Shown: positions 26,811-34,590 of the stretch, piece after piece
Layout of the letters: each line of letters opens with the position of its first letter
Position numbering within the stretch: the first letter of the stretch is position 1
DNA from: an uncultured Clostridia bacterium
GTDB lineage: Bacteria > Bacillota > Clostridia > Christensenellales > Borkfalkiaceae
Direction of reading: 5' to 3'
Assembly: GCA_944368775.1 (NCBI GenBank)
Contig: CALVXB010000003.1
Location: 62,001-126,000 of the forward strand
Length of the DNA: 64,000 bases
Notes under the pieces: model-generated
What the model was told of the DNA's origin: nothing
The model's input: only the letters and a program-made list of their open reading frames with translations
Database searches by the model: none
Program-made: the position numbers and the translations under genes

Positions 26811-28103
26811 ATGCTTTACGTCGAAGAATTGTTTATCTATATACCCTTTTATATCGAGTGTTTACTTATCGTCCTTCTGCTTTTGGCGCATTACGGCAAA
26901 AAGCCGCACTTCCGCGCTAAAATGGCGGCGATCGTTTTCGGCGGCATACTTTGGCAGCTGCCGCTGTGCGCGCTGATCTACATACCGGCGGAAGGTGCGG
27001 CAGAGGTGGTCTTCGGCATTTTTAAGTTTATCTTATGTACCCTCCCCGCGCTCTTTTTGTATTTTGCATTCAAAGTCAAATTTCAAAGAATACTATATTT
27101 CAGTATACTTGCCATGCTCCTGCAGCGCTGGTCGAGCGTATTTGCCGGCATCGTGGTCGGATTTACCCCTCTCGAAAGCGAGTTCTTTTTTGAAAGGGCG
27201 GTGTCTTGGATGTGCTATGCCCTCATGCTCGTCATCATGTGGTTCTCCTATATAAGGAAGGTGAACAGCGATGAGGGGCTCGCCCTCGACGGGATAACGG
27301 TGACGCTCTTTATCTTTCTCTCGATGACATTCGAGCTCATTCTTACCGTCGCCAGGAATTACTTGCACGGAAATGTCTGGAGCCTCGTTTTAAGCCTTGT
27401 CGAACTCGCGTTCATCGTCTTTATGCTCTATCAATCGATGCGCATAGCCGCGCTCAACCGCGAACGGCTCGAGCGGAGCGTTTCCGATGCGCTCCTCGAA
27501 AAGGAGAGGCGGCAGTACGAAGCCCTCAAACAAAATATGGAAAACATGCGCTCGCAGATGCACGACCTCAAATATGTCATCCGCGCCGCGCGCAGCGGCG
27601 CTGCGGACGCAGATACGGCGAAGAGGCTGGGACACATCGTCGCTCTTTACGAAAACGCCTACAACACCGGCAACCCTGAGCTCGATATCATCCTTTCGGA
27701 CGCCGCCAAAATGCTCGCGGCGAGGGATATACGGTTTGAATGCTGCACGGAAAACTGCGCGAGCGGCTTCATCAAAAGTTTCGACCTGTATTCGCTGCTC
27801 GGCAACGCCTTCGACAATGCCGCCGAGTATCTTTCGGGCGTGGAAAGAGAGAGGCGATACGTCAACTGCATTATCCGTGGGCAGGGCGGGTTTATGTATA
27901 TAGAAGTGTCCAACTATTACGAGGGCGGCAATGCTTACGTCGGCATGCCGACGACGAAGGCGGATACTGCCGCGCACGGCTTCGGCATAAAAAATATGCG
28001 GCGCATAGCCGAAAAGTACGGCGGGGAGCTTTCCGTCCGCGCCGAAGGCGGGGCGTTTTATGTCTCCGCTCTGCTGCCCGTTCTCGGGGATAAACGGGAG
28101 TAA
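26811..28103 (+). CDS. GHKL-type sensor histidine kinase (AgrC-like)
   Basis: A 430-residue kinase. About six transmembrane segments occupy residues 1-210, and a coiled coil with ERRQYEALKQNMENMR follows. The phospho-acceptor His is at about 251 in QMHDLKY. The GHKL ATPase has an N box LLGNAFDNAAEYL and a G box HGFGIKNMRRIAEKYGG. This is the AgrC/ComD arrangement that usually senses a peptide. No pheromone precursor or AgrB-like processing gene is visible nearby, so the signal is unknown. The downstream lipoprotein and glycosidase are candidate targets. Confidence 0.9.
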   Translation: MLYVEELFIYIPFYIECLLIVLLLLAHYGKKPHFRAKMAAIVFGGILWQLPLCALIYIPAEGAAEVVFGIFKFILCTLPALFLYFAFKVKFQRILYFSILAMLLQRWSSVFAGIVVGFTPLESEFFFERAVSWMCYALMLVIMWFSYIRKVNSDEGLALDGITVTLFIFLSMTFELILTVARNYLHGNVWSLVLSLVELAFIVFMLYQSMRIAALNRERLERSVSDALLEKERRQYEALKQNMENMRSQMHDLKYVIRAARSGAADADTAKRLGHIVALYENAYNTGNPELDIILSDAAKMLAARDIRFECCTENCASGFIKSFDLYSLLGNAFDNAAEYLSGVERERRYVNCIIRGQGGFMYIEVSNYYEGGNAYVGMPTTKADTAAHGFGIKNMRRIAEKYGGELSVRAEGGAFYVSALLPVLGDKRE

Positions 28104-28123
28104 TAAAATTACGAGATATGCGA

Positions 28124-28156
28124 AGAGACCTACCGGATTTGCGGCGGGTCTTTTTT
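28124..28156 (+). terminator. Intrinsic terminator after the histidine kinase
   Basis: An imperfect stem AGACC-x2-CCG / CGG-x-GGGTCT with a short loop, followed by TTTTTTATTTT. It separates the two-component genes from the lipoprotein gene. Confidence 0.7.
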
Positions 28157-28224
28157 ATTTTCCGCAATGTGTTAGAATCGTGCACGAAGCGGAAAGTAAG
28201 ATCTTTCCGCACAAAGAAAAAAAA

Positions 28225-28243
28225 GTGCGCGGCTGTCGCGCAC
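28225..28243 (+). promoter_or_regulatory. Leader hairpin just upstream of the lipoprotein ribosome site
   Basis: GTGCGCG GCTGT CGCGCAC forms a 7-bp hairpin ending 1-2 bp before the ribosome site GAGGAGGA. It follows an A-rich run. It could influence translation of the lipoprotein; no known riboswitch class is recognised. Confidence 0.4.
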
Positions 28244-28256
28244 GAGGAGGAAAGTT

Positions 28257-29381
28257 GTGAAAAAGAAGTTTTTAGCATGTATGGTTGCGGCGTGTGCGGT
28301 ATGCGCCTCCGCGGCATTGTTCGCGGGCTGCGGCGAAGAAGAGAAGGAACCGGGAGGCGGCCCGGAAGGCTCTGGCGACGGGCCTGCCAAAGTCGAATGG
28401 CAGTTTACGGGAGAGTATCACGGCCTGATCGGGAACGGCTTCGATTTCTTCCTGCTCGGCCAGATGTATGAAGGCGGCGAGGGAGAAATTTATCTCGCCA
28501 CCTGGAATAACGGCAACGTCGCCTATGAGGTGACGGAGCTCGCGTGGGAAGAGGCTACCGACCGCGACGGGCTCACGACCTTTTCGGTATCGACCGAAGA
28601 TCCCGACGCCACTTTTACAGAGACCTCCCTCTATGCCGAAAGCGACGGCTCTGTAGAGTGGGAATATAAGTTTGAATTTGCCGGCGGCTACAGCAGGACT
28701 GTAACTTTTACGGGCACCAAGGAGGCAGAGTATGACAGCCTCGATGCATGGAAGACGTATGTCACCGAAAACGGCGGCAAGGCAGAAGTTCCGGAGCCGG
28801 ACGTTCCCGAAAAGGATGCCATTTTGACTTTTGCGGGCGGCGAAGGGAATTCGATCGAATTTTATGCCAACGGGACTGCCAAAATTTCCGCATACGGCGG
28901 GGCGATCGGTTTTGAATACACATGGACGTGCGAAGACGGCGTCATAACGATGACGAGCGTCAGCAACCCCTCGGAGGTCATCACCTCGACTGCGGAGGGC
29001 GGCGTGACGACCATCGTGTACGCGGCAAGCCTGGGCGGGAACAATGTCGAGCTGACGTTTACATGCGGCGATATCTCCGCGCTCGAAGATGTCGAAGTCA
29101 AGACCGAGCTTTTGGCGTTTAACGGCGATGACGGTGCAAAGATCACCTTTTACAGCGACGGCACTGCGGCGATGACCGCATACGGCGGGGCGATCAATTT
29201 TGAATACACATGGACGTGCGAAGACGGCGTCATAACGATGACGAGCGTCAGCAACCCCTCGGAGGTCATCACCTCGACTGCGGAGGGCGGCGTGACCACT
29301 ATCGTGTACGCGGCGAGCCTGGGCGGGAACGAAATAACCCTGACGTTCACAAGCAATGATATCGCGGCGTTGGAACAATAA
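28257..29381 (+). CDS. Lipoprotein with a duplicated C-terminal domain
   Basis: A 374-residue secreted lipoprotein starting at GTG 28257 behind GAGGAGG. The signal peptide ends in the lipobox LFAGC with C25. A Glu/Gly/Pro linker follows, then an N-terminal beta-rich region (about 45-175) and two near-identical repeats of about 90 residues (about 190-280 and 285-374). Each repeat contains FEYTWTCEDGVITMTSVSN and VTTIVYAASLGGN. The repeats are almost identical at DNA level, suggesting recent duplication or conversion. No enzymatic motif is seen; a carbohydrate- or surface-binding role would fit the glycosidase encoded 21 bp downstream. Confidence 0.8.
   Translation: MKKKFLACMVAACAVCASAALFAGCGEEEKEPGGGPEGSGDGPAKVEWQFTGEYHGLIGNGFDFFLLGQMYEGGEGEIYLATWNNGNVAYEVTELAWEEATDRDGLTTFSVSTEDPDATFTETSLYAESDGSVEWEYKFEFAGGYSRTVTFTGTKEAEYDSLDAWKTYVTENGGKAEVPEPDVPEKDAILTFAGGEGNSIEFYANGTAKISAYGGAIGFEYTWTCEDGVITMTSVSNPSEVITSTAEGGVTTIVYAASLGGNNVELTFTCGDISALEDVEVKTELLAFNGDDGAKITFYSDGTAAMTAYGGAINFEYTWTCEDGVITMTSVSNPSEVITSTAEGGVTTIVYAASLGGNEITLTFTSNDIAALEQ
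28914..29042 (+). repeat. Intragenic direct repeat, first copy
   Basis: About 130 bp starting TTTGAATACACATGGACGTG and ending GGGCGGGAAC. It recurs at 29201-29331 with only a few substitutions and encodes the duplicated lipoprotein domain core. Confidence 0.8.
29201..29331 (+). repeat. Intragenic direct repeat, second copy
   Basis: The second near-identical copy of the 28914 repeat, in the same frame of the same gene. Confidence 0.8.
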
Positions 29382-29402
29382 TATCGTCGGGAGGATAGAG
29401 CT

Positions 29403-32400
29403 ATGAAAAAATCTCAAAAAATCAGGCTTGCGGTCGTATCCGCGATCTGTGCGGCCGTGCTGGTCATCATGATCGTGCTGAATTGTATAGCCGCGTCCTA
29501 TAACAACGTGCTCATAACGCAGTTCGGCAAAGTGGGCGAAACGTCCGCGCAGGGGCAGTCCGATTACGACACGCTCGAAGAGGCTTTAAACGACTTCACT
29601 GCCAACATGAACGAGAGAGTGGTGGAAGAGGGCGCCGTCCTGCTCAAAAACGACGGGGCGCTCCCCTTGAACAAAGAGAGCGAGGCTGTCAGCGTCTTCG
29701 GCATGAGTTCGACGCTCTGGATGACGCTCGACAAGATCAAGACTGCCAAGGACGCCGTTTTCGCCAACGCGCTCGAAGATTACGGCTTTAAGGTCAACGG
29801 CACGCTCCGCGCCTTTTACAACCGCTCGTCCCACACCGATTGGGGCATCGGCGACAACAAAGGCGACGGCTCTTCGGCGGGGTCGTGGAAGATAGACGAG
29901 GTGCCGCAGAGCGAATATACCGACGAAGTAAAGCAGAGCTACAGTAATTATAACGACGCGGCAATTGTCGTCATCTCGAGGAGCAGCGGTGAGGGCGCAG
30001 ATCTTCCCCGCAATATGGATCGCTTCGGCGGTTCTGCGGATGAGCACTATCTCCAGCTCACCGAGAACGAGAGAGATATGCTCACGGCCGTCAATAATGC
30101 TGGGTTCAAGAAGGTCATCGTTCTTCTGCACTCTGCCAATCCCGTACAGATGGACTTTGTCGACGAGTACGGCATCGACGCGGTGATCTGGGCGCCCGGT
30201 ACAGGTGCGGGGACGGGCGGCATAAACGCCCTCTGCAAACTTATAGCGGGCGATGCGAACTTTTCGGGCAGGATAGTCGACACATATTCCTATGACAACC
30301 TGTCCTCACCCGCCATGCAGAATTTCGGCGATTATCGCTTTCTGGACGCAAACGGCAACATGATCGATGCGTCGTCCAACGGCAGCGGCTATTATTCGTA
30401 TATCAACTATGCCGAAGGCGTCTATGTCGGCTATAAATATTACGAGACGAGGTATGAGGACAAGGTGCTCGGCACGGACGGCGTCAGCGACTACGATTAT
30501 GAGGAAGTCGTTGCATACCCATTCGGCTATGGCCTTTCGTACACGGATTTCGAATGGAGCGATTTTACCGGCAGCTATGACGAAGTTTCGGACGAGTTCA
30601 CATTTACCGTAAACGTCAAAAACACGGGCGAGGAAGCCGGCAAGGAAGTCGTGCAGCTGTATATGCAATCGCCTTACACCGATTACGACAGGCAAAACCT
30701 GATCGAAAAATCTGCCGTTCAGCTCGTCGGCTTTGCAAAAACAGACGAACTCGCGGCGGGAGCCGATCAGGATGTCACGATCACCGTCAGCGGCGAAGAG
30801 ATGCGCTCCTACGACGAGTTCGGTGCCGGTACATACATCCTCGAAGCCGGTCAGTATTATTTTACTGCCGCAGCCAATGCGCACGAAGCCGTCAATAATA
30901 TTCTCGCGCAGAAGGGCAAGACAGTCGCAGACGGTATGACTGAAGCGGGCGATACGGCATTCGTTTACGGGTATGAAGTTTCCGAAACGGACGACGATGT
31001 GTACGCGATCGGCGCGGACGGAAACAAGATAGTGAACCGCTTCGGCGGCGCCGCGCTCGAAGACGCCGTGTATCTCTCCAGGCAAAATTGGTCGGCTATG
31101 GATAACAACGGCCTCGAATATGCCACGGGCGTAAAGGCGGGCGTATCCAATACGACCAATGCCGCAGGCGAGGCAAAGACGCACGAAGCGTCGCAGGACA
31201 TCATCGACGATCTGAAGGCAACCGGCTGGGAGTCGTCCGGCAACCCCAATGCCAAGGACTCTTACGAGGCTATAGTTACGGGGCAGGCAACGGAACTCAA
31301 ACTTGCCGACCTTGCGGGGCTTGATTTCGACGACGAAAAGTGGGACGAGCTTTTGAACAGTATGTCCGTCGAGACCATGCACGCCATCTATCAGTCCTCG
31401 GCATACGGCACCGCCGAAATCCCCTCCATAAACAAACCGACGGCGTATGTGTATGACGGGCCGGAGGGGGTACACAATGTCGTGGGTCCCGCGGAGATAT
31501 TTCTCGCCGCTACTTTCAATGAACAGATCGTGTATGATTACGGTAAAATAAACGGCAATCTCGCCGTCCTCGATAATTATACCGGCTGGTATGCCCCCGC
31601 GACAAATATTCACCGCACGCCTTTCTCGGGCAGAAATTACGAGTATTTCTCCGAGGATCCCTATCTGTCGGGAGTGATGTCCGTCGCAATGACGGAGGGC
31701 GCGGCGAGCAAGGGGCTCAACACCGTGCCCAAACATATGGCGCTCAACGACCAGGAGACCAACCGCGATGCAAACGGCGGCGTGGCGACCTATTGCCGCG
31801 AACAGGCGATAAGAGAGATCTATCTCCGCCCCTTTGAGGACGCTCTCACCGACGGCGGCGCCATGGGTGTAATGTCGAGCATGGCGAGGATAGGCAGTAT
31901 GCGTTGCCGTTCGAGCTACGCGCTCAACATAAGCGTGCTGCGCGGCGAATGGGGATATGAAGGCTTTGTCATCACCGATTACAATGTCATCACTCCTGCC
32001 GAATCGGAGGCGTGCCTTGCGGGCGGATGCAATCTTCAGCTTACGGGCATGGCAAACCCCGTCGTCGAAACTTCCTCTGCAGGCGTTCAGTATATGCTGC
32101 GAGACAGCCTTCATAGGTCGCTCTATTTCAGCGCCAACAGCCGCCTGGTCGCCGGTTTAGGAGATAATTACAGTTCTGGTGTGCCCGTCTACGTGCTTGC
32201 GCTCATCGCGGTAGACCTCGTCGTGGCGGCATATATTGCCTGCGGCATCTTGCTCAACATCTACAATATCCGCTTTGCAAACCGCAGCGAAGTAACCGCC
32301 GATATGAAAAAGAAGCACCTCGCGCTCAATATCGTGTACTACGCATTTCTCGCAGCGTTCATTATCGCAGTAATAGTCATATTCTTCTCTTGGGGATTGC

Positions 32401-32432
32401 CGCTTTTACAGCAGGCGTTCAAGATATCGTAA
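29403..32432 (+). CDS. Membrane-anchored GH3 glycoside hydrolase with permuted domain order
   Basis: A 1009-residue protein probably anchored at both ends, with one transmembrane segment at about residues 8-32 and two at about 925-950 and 965-995. The usual GH3 order is reversed. The C-type alpha/beta domain comes first (VEEGAVLLKNDGALPL near 75, GVYVGYKYYETR, YPFGYGLSYTDF near 376). An Fn3-like domain follows (VNVKNTGEEAGKEVVQLYM), and the catalytic barrel comes last (DGPEGVHN, NIHRTPFSGRNYEYFSEDP, VPKHMALNDQE). The nucleophile is D859 in GFVITDY. The likely activity is exo beta-glucosidase or xylosidase outside the membrane. GGGAGGATAG precedes the ATG. It is probably co-transcribed with the lipoprotein gene. 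Confidence 0.88.
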   Translation: MKKSQKIRLAVVSAICAAVLVIMIVLNCIAASYNNVLITQFGKVGETSAQGQSDYDTLEEALNDFTANMNERVVEEGAVLLKNDGALPLNKESEAVSVFGMSSTLWMTLDKIKTAKDAVFANALEDYGFKVNGTLRAFYNRSSHTDWGIGDNKGDGSSAGSWKIDEVPQSEYTDEVKQSYSNYNDAAIVVISRSSGEGADLPRNMDRFGGSADEHYLQLTENERDMLTAVNNAGFKKVIVLLHSANPVQMDFVDEYGIDAVIWAPGTGAGTGGINALCKLIAGDANFSGRIVDTYSYDNLSSPAMQNFGDYRFLDANGNMIDASSNGSGYYSYINYAEGVYVGYKYYETRYEDKVLGTDGVSDYDYEEVVAYPFGYGLSYTDFEWSDFTGSYDEVSDEFTFTVNVKNTGEEAGKEVVQLYMQSPYTDYDRQNLIEKSAVQLVGFAKTDELAAGADQDVTITVSGEEMRSYDEFGAGTYILEAGQYYFTAAANAHEAVNNILAQKGKTVADGMTEAGDTAFVYGYEVSETDDDVYAIGADGNKIVNRFGGAALEDAVYLSRQNWSAMDNNGLEYATGVKAGVSNTTNAAGEAKTHEASQDIIDDLKATGWESSGNPNAKDSYEAIVTGQATELKLADLAGLDFDDEKWDELLNSMSVETMHAIYQSSAYGTAEIPSINKPTAYVYDGPEGVHNVVGPAEIFLAATFNEQIVYDYGKINGNLAVLDNYTGWYAPATNIHRTPFSGRNYEYFSEDPYLSGVMSVAMTEGAASKGLNTVPKHMALNDQETNRDANGGVATYCREQAIREIYLRPFEDALTDGGAMGVMSSMARIGSMRCRSSYALNISVLRGEWGYEGFVITDYNVITPAESEACLAGGCNLQLTGMANPVVETSSAGVQYMLRDSLHRSLYFSANSRLVAGLGDNYSSGVPVYVLALIAVDLVVAAYIACGILLNIYNIRFANRSEVTADMKKKHLALNIVYYAFLAAFIIAVIVIFFSWGLPLLQQAFKIS

Positions 32433-32464
32433 AATCTGTTTTGTAAACTTAATTGTCTTTCGGA

Positions 32465-32494
32465 TCAGGCGGGATTTTTATCCCGCCTGAATTT
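32465..32494. terminator. Intrinsic terminator after the GH3 gene
   Basis: An 11-bp perfect stem TCAGGCGGGAT / ATCCCGCCTGA with a T-only loop, followed by ATTTATG. It lies between convergent genes. Confidence 0.75.
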
Positions 32495-32518
32495 ATGCTA
32501 AAAAAACCAATAAAAATC

Positions 32519-33178
32519 TTATCGATTAGGATATAATGCATAATATCTTCTGCGGATGCTCGCTTTGCGGTGGTAGATCGTACCTCTGCCGATCCCGAGT
32601 TCTGCACAGACTGTCGTTTGGTGCATTCCCTGCATATAGCAATTCAGAATGGCAAGTTCAAGCTCTGAAAGGCGCAGATTTTCTACAAGGTCGTCGTATT
32701 TGTCGTAGCTGGTCTGCTCGTATTCGTAATAATTGACGAGATCCATAGGCAGGGCCTTGTAGTCCGTAAAATCGATTTCATCCGTCTTTTGCGCATTTCT
32801 GCGATAGCGCCTGAGAATGCCGTCCAATTCGCGGTAGCAGGCGAGCTTAATGGTTATCTCAATGCCTTTGCGGTCTTTGCCGTAGATATCGGATACCTTT
32901 TTGCCCTTGAACTGACAGAGGAAGCAAATTGCAGTTTGGGCGATGTCGTATCCGTCCGACACGATATAATCGACCTCGCCCATATGGTGCAGGTCTTTTA
33001 TGATGCCGATATAGTATCTGTCCGCGACCTGCCAATCGAATTTCTTTGCGGTGCGAAGTGCTTGCAATGCCATCATTTCGCCCATGAGTTTGACATTCTC
33101 GTCCGAGATAGGTTCAGAGAACAACTCTCCCTCATTCCTGTACTTACCGTTTGAGAACTTAGTTACCAACATTTCCAT
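32519..33178 (-). CDS. Sigma-like / phage-type transcriptional regulator with C-terminal helix-turn-helix
   Basis: A 219-residue protein of mixed charge. The last 50 residues resemble sigma-70 region 4: LSELELAILNCYMQGMHQTT followed by VCAELGIGRGTIYHRKASIRRRY. The N-terminal part (about 1-150) is unlike known sigma regions; a segment with CFLCQF could bind metal. The start is set at ATG 33178 behind GAGGTATC; 21 more upstream codons are open but lack a ribosome site. Proteins of this shape occur on phages and conjugative elements as late-gene activators. The partner promoter is unknown. Confidence 0.65.
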   Translation of the reverse strand: MEMLVTKFSNGKYRNEGELFSEPISDENVKLMGEMMALQALRTAKKFDWQVADRYYIGIIKDLHHMGEVDYIVSDGYDIAQTAICFLCQFKGKKVSDIYGKDRKGIEITIKLACYRELDGILRRYRRNAQKTDEIDFTDYKALPMDLVNYYEYEQTSYDKYDDLVENLRLSELELAILNCYMQGMHQTTVCAELGIGRGTIYHRKASIRRRYYALYPNR

Positions 33179-33507
33179 TTTTGATACCTCAGAATTGTAT
33201 TGCCCTTTTCGGGCAACCGGCGGAGGAGCATAGGACGGCAAATGTCGGTGTAATCAGAATTAAGCCTGCGGAAGTCAACGGGATAAAGAAAAATCGTTGC
33301 ATTTATGGCGCGTAAAACGGCTTGCAGGGCAACAAAAGAGCCGAGTAAGGAACTTTCCTTGCTCGGCTATTAAAATCTTCTATAGGTGTTTTCAGCAACG
33401 ATTTTGCAACCGTTTACTTCCGCGAGGACTGTGCTACCCTCAGCCACCCGAAAAGGCAATGCGGAGGGTTCAATGGGTCAAAACGAAAAAACAGAGCCTA
33501 AACCGCA

Positions 33508-33533
33508 ATTCGAATTAGGCTTTGATTGGTGCA
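33508..33533 (-). repeat. Inverted copy of the tRNA-Lys 3' flank
   Basis: On the minus strand TGCACCAATCAAAGCCTAAT followed by TCGAAT, identical over 26 bp to 25409-25434. Those bases are the last 6 nt of tRNA-Lys(CTT) plus 20 nt of flank. The two copies enclose about 8.1 kb in inverted orientation. Confidence 0.85.
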
Positions 33534-33624
33534 CAATCTGCACTTTAGCTGCCCGCGCAGCGGGCTGTTCGTGCTTGAGCGCAGCGAGAGCTTTGCGGCG
33601 TAGCCGCAAGCCCCCTGAAGGTGC
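33526..33624 (+). repeat. tRNA-Lys-like structured unit 1
   Basis: Begins with a 38-bp block shared exactly with unit 2. GCACTTT (33540-33546) can pair with AAGGTGC (33618-33624) like the acceptor stem of tRNA-Lys(CTT), and TAGCT and CCCTGAAGGTGC copy its ends. Inside lie hairpins GCCCGC/GCGGGC (33551-33565) and TTGCGGC/GCCGCAA (33593-33609). There is no anticodon arm, so it is not a working tRNA. Confidence 0.65.
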
Positions 33625-33644
33625 AGGTGCCTCTGTTCTTCTTT

Positions 33645-33735
33645 TTGGTGCACAATCTGCACTTTAGCTGCCCGCGCAGCGGACTGTTCGTGCGCGCAGC
33701 GCTTTGCCCCGATAGGGCAAGCCTCCTGAAGGTGC
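33645..33735 (+). repeat. tRNA-Lys-like structured unit 2
   Basis: Repeats the 38-bp block (33645-33682) and the acceptor-like pairing GCACTTT (33659-33665) with AAGGTGC (33729-33735). Its last hairpin has a different sequence with preserved pairing, TTGCCC/GGGCAA (33704-33720), a compensatory change relative to unit 1. Confidence 0.65.
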
Positions 33736-33768
33736 TTCATTCTGTAAATGCTTGACTTAAAATACCGG

Positions 33769-33797
33769 TTGACAACGCCTGCACGATGTGCTAAAAT
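33769..33797 (+). promoter_or_regulatory. Consensus sigma-70 promoter with no adjacent ORF
   Basis: TTGACA at 33769-33774, a 17-bp spacer, TAAAAT at 33792-33797. Transcription would start near 33804 and run into the structured RNA candidate. Confidence 0.85.
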
Positions 33798-33803
33798 AGG
33801 TCT

Positions 33804-33970
33804 TACAAGGGGGGCGGCGGCTCCGCCCCCTCTGCCCATCGGCGATTATTGATCGTCGGTCTTTGGCGCCTTGCAGGGCTTTGGTTTTTTCAAGACGATC
33901 GTCACTCGAACGCTTTCGACAACATTTTGATTTTCGATCGCCTTTGCCAAGCCTTGCAAGACTTTTTTAT
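33804..33970 (+). ncRNA. Candidate structured non-coding RNA of about 165 nt
   Basis: Bounded by the promoter at 33769 and a terminator. TTGCAGGGCTTTGG (33871-33884) pairs with CCAAGCCTTGCAA (about 33948-33960, one bulge), followed by GACTTTTTTA. The 5' part has a strong hairpin GGGGGCGG-CGGCT-CCGCCCCC; the interior has self-complementary ATCGTC/GACGAT strings. There is no ORF with a ribosome site. It does not match an RNA family I can name. An XRE regulator gene begins about 210 bp downstream. Confidence 0.6.
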
Positions 33971-34180
33971 TCTGTCATATAAGGCGGGCAAAAACGGGCA
34001 AAAAGGAAAGCCGCCCACCGATAGCAAAGGAAAGGACGGCAATCGCGGAGAGGGCACACAACCTGCCTCGCCCTCTCTGCAAAATCATTGTAACATGGCA
34101 GGGGACGAAAGTCAAGAGATTTTTGTAAAAAAGCAGCGGCGTCAATATATCCGTCGAATTAGCGAAAGGAGAATGCGGCA

Positions 34181-34438
34181 ATGATCGTCGAAATCACGAT
34201 AAAGACAAAAGATGGCGGCGTCATCAAATACAATAGTCAGGCGGCGGCGATCCGCAGGGCGCGGGAGGAGGCCGGAATATCGCAGGCGGAAGCGGCGAGC
34301 AGGGTCGGCATCAAGGTGCAGGCGTGGCAGCAGTACGAATACGGCACGCGCACGCCGAAAGATTCGATGCTTGAAAAAATCACAGTCGCCCTCGGCACGG
34401 ACATCAGCGTGCTGACGACTTTTTCAGGAAAAGTATAA
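34181..34438 (+). CDS. XRE-family helix-turn-helix regulator
   Basis: An 85-residue protein. A short beta N-terminus (MIVEITIKTKDGGVIKYN) is followed by a Cro/C1-type HTH with AAIRRAREEAGISQAEAASR and VGIKVQAWQQYEYGTRTP. GAAAGGAG lies 8-15 bp before the ATG. It is a small DNA-binding protein of the type found on mobile elements or as an antitoxin; no toxin-like partner is evident on the same strand. A bidirectional terminator follows at 34442. Confidence 0.85.
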   Translation: MIVEITIKTKDGGVIKYNSQAAAIRRAREEAGISQAEAASRVGIKVQAWQQYEYGTRTPKDSMLEKITVALGTDISVLTTFSGKV

Positions 34439-34441
34439 AAG

Positions 34442-34472
34442 GAAGCCGGCAGATTTCTGCCGGCTTCACATT
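34442..34472. terminator. Bidirectional intrinsic terminator
   Basis: A 12-bp perfect stem GAAGCCGGCAGA / TCTGCCGGCTTC. The plus side continues ACATTTTAT and the minus side CTTTTATAC. It lies between the XRE gene and the convergent HicB-like gene. Confidence 0.8.
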
Positions 34473-34590
34473 TTATAGGCCAATCATTTGGTCGCTTTGT
34501 TTTGAAAGGCATCGCTCTTTCGACTGCGCCGCAGGCTAAACAAAAAGCCGTTGTCGCGTCGCATCGCTTCTCTGTGCGTCGCAAAAACGA

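Larger units (their letters stand above)
33179..33768. other. Gene-poor accessory stretch
   Basis: No supported protein gene. A 12-bp stem at 33339-33368 (AGCCGAGTAAGG / CCTTGCTCGGCT) is followed by CTCTTTTGTT on the minus strand and looks like a minus-strand terminator. The inverted copy of the tRNA-Lys flank is at 33508-33533, and two tRNA-like units occupy 33526-33745. Open frames here are short and overlap repeats. Confidence 0.5.

Noticed and set aside
30306-32114. Long open frame of 602 codons on the minus strand opposite the GH3 gene
   Set aside because: It is a mirror of codon bias in the GH3 gene, has no ribosome site or recognisable domain, and the plus-strand protein has clear GH3 motifs.
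33386-33839. Overlapping short open frames on both strands
   Set aside because: They are built from the tRNA-like repeats; the shared peptides follow from the DNA repeat, and neither frame has a ribosome site.
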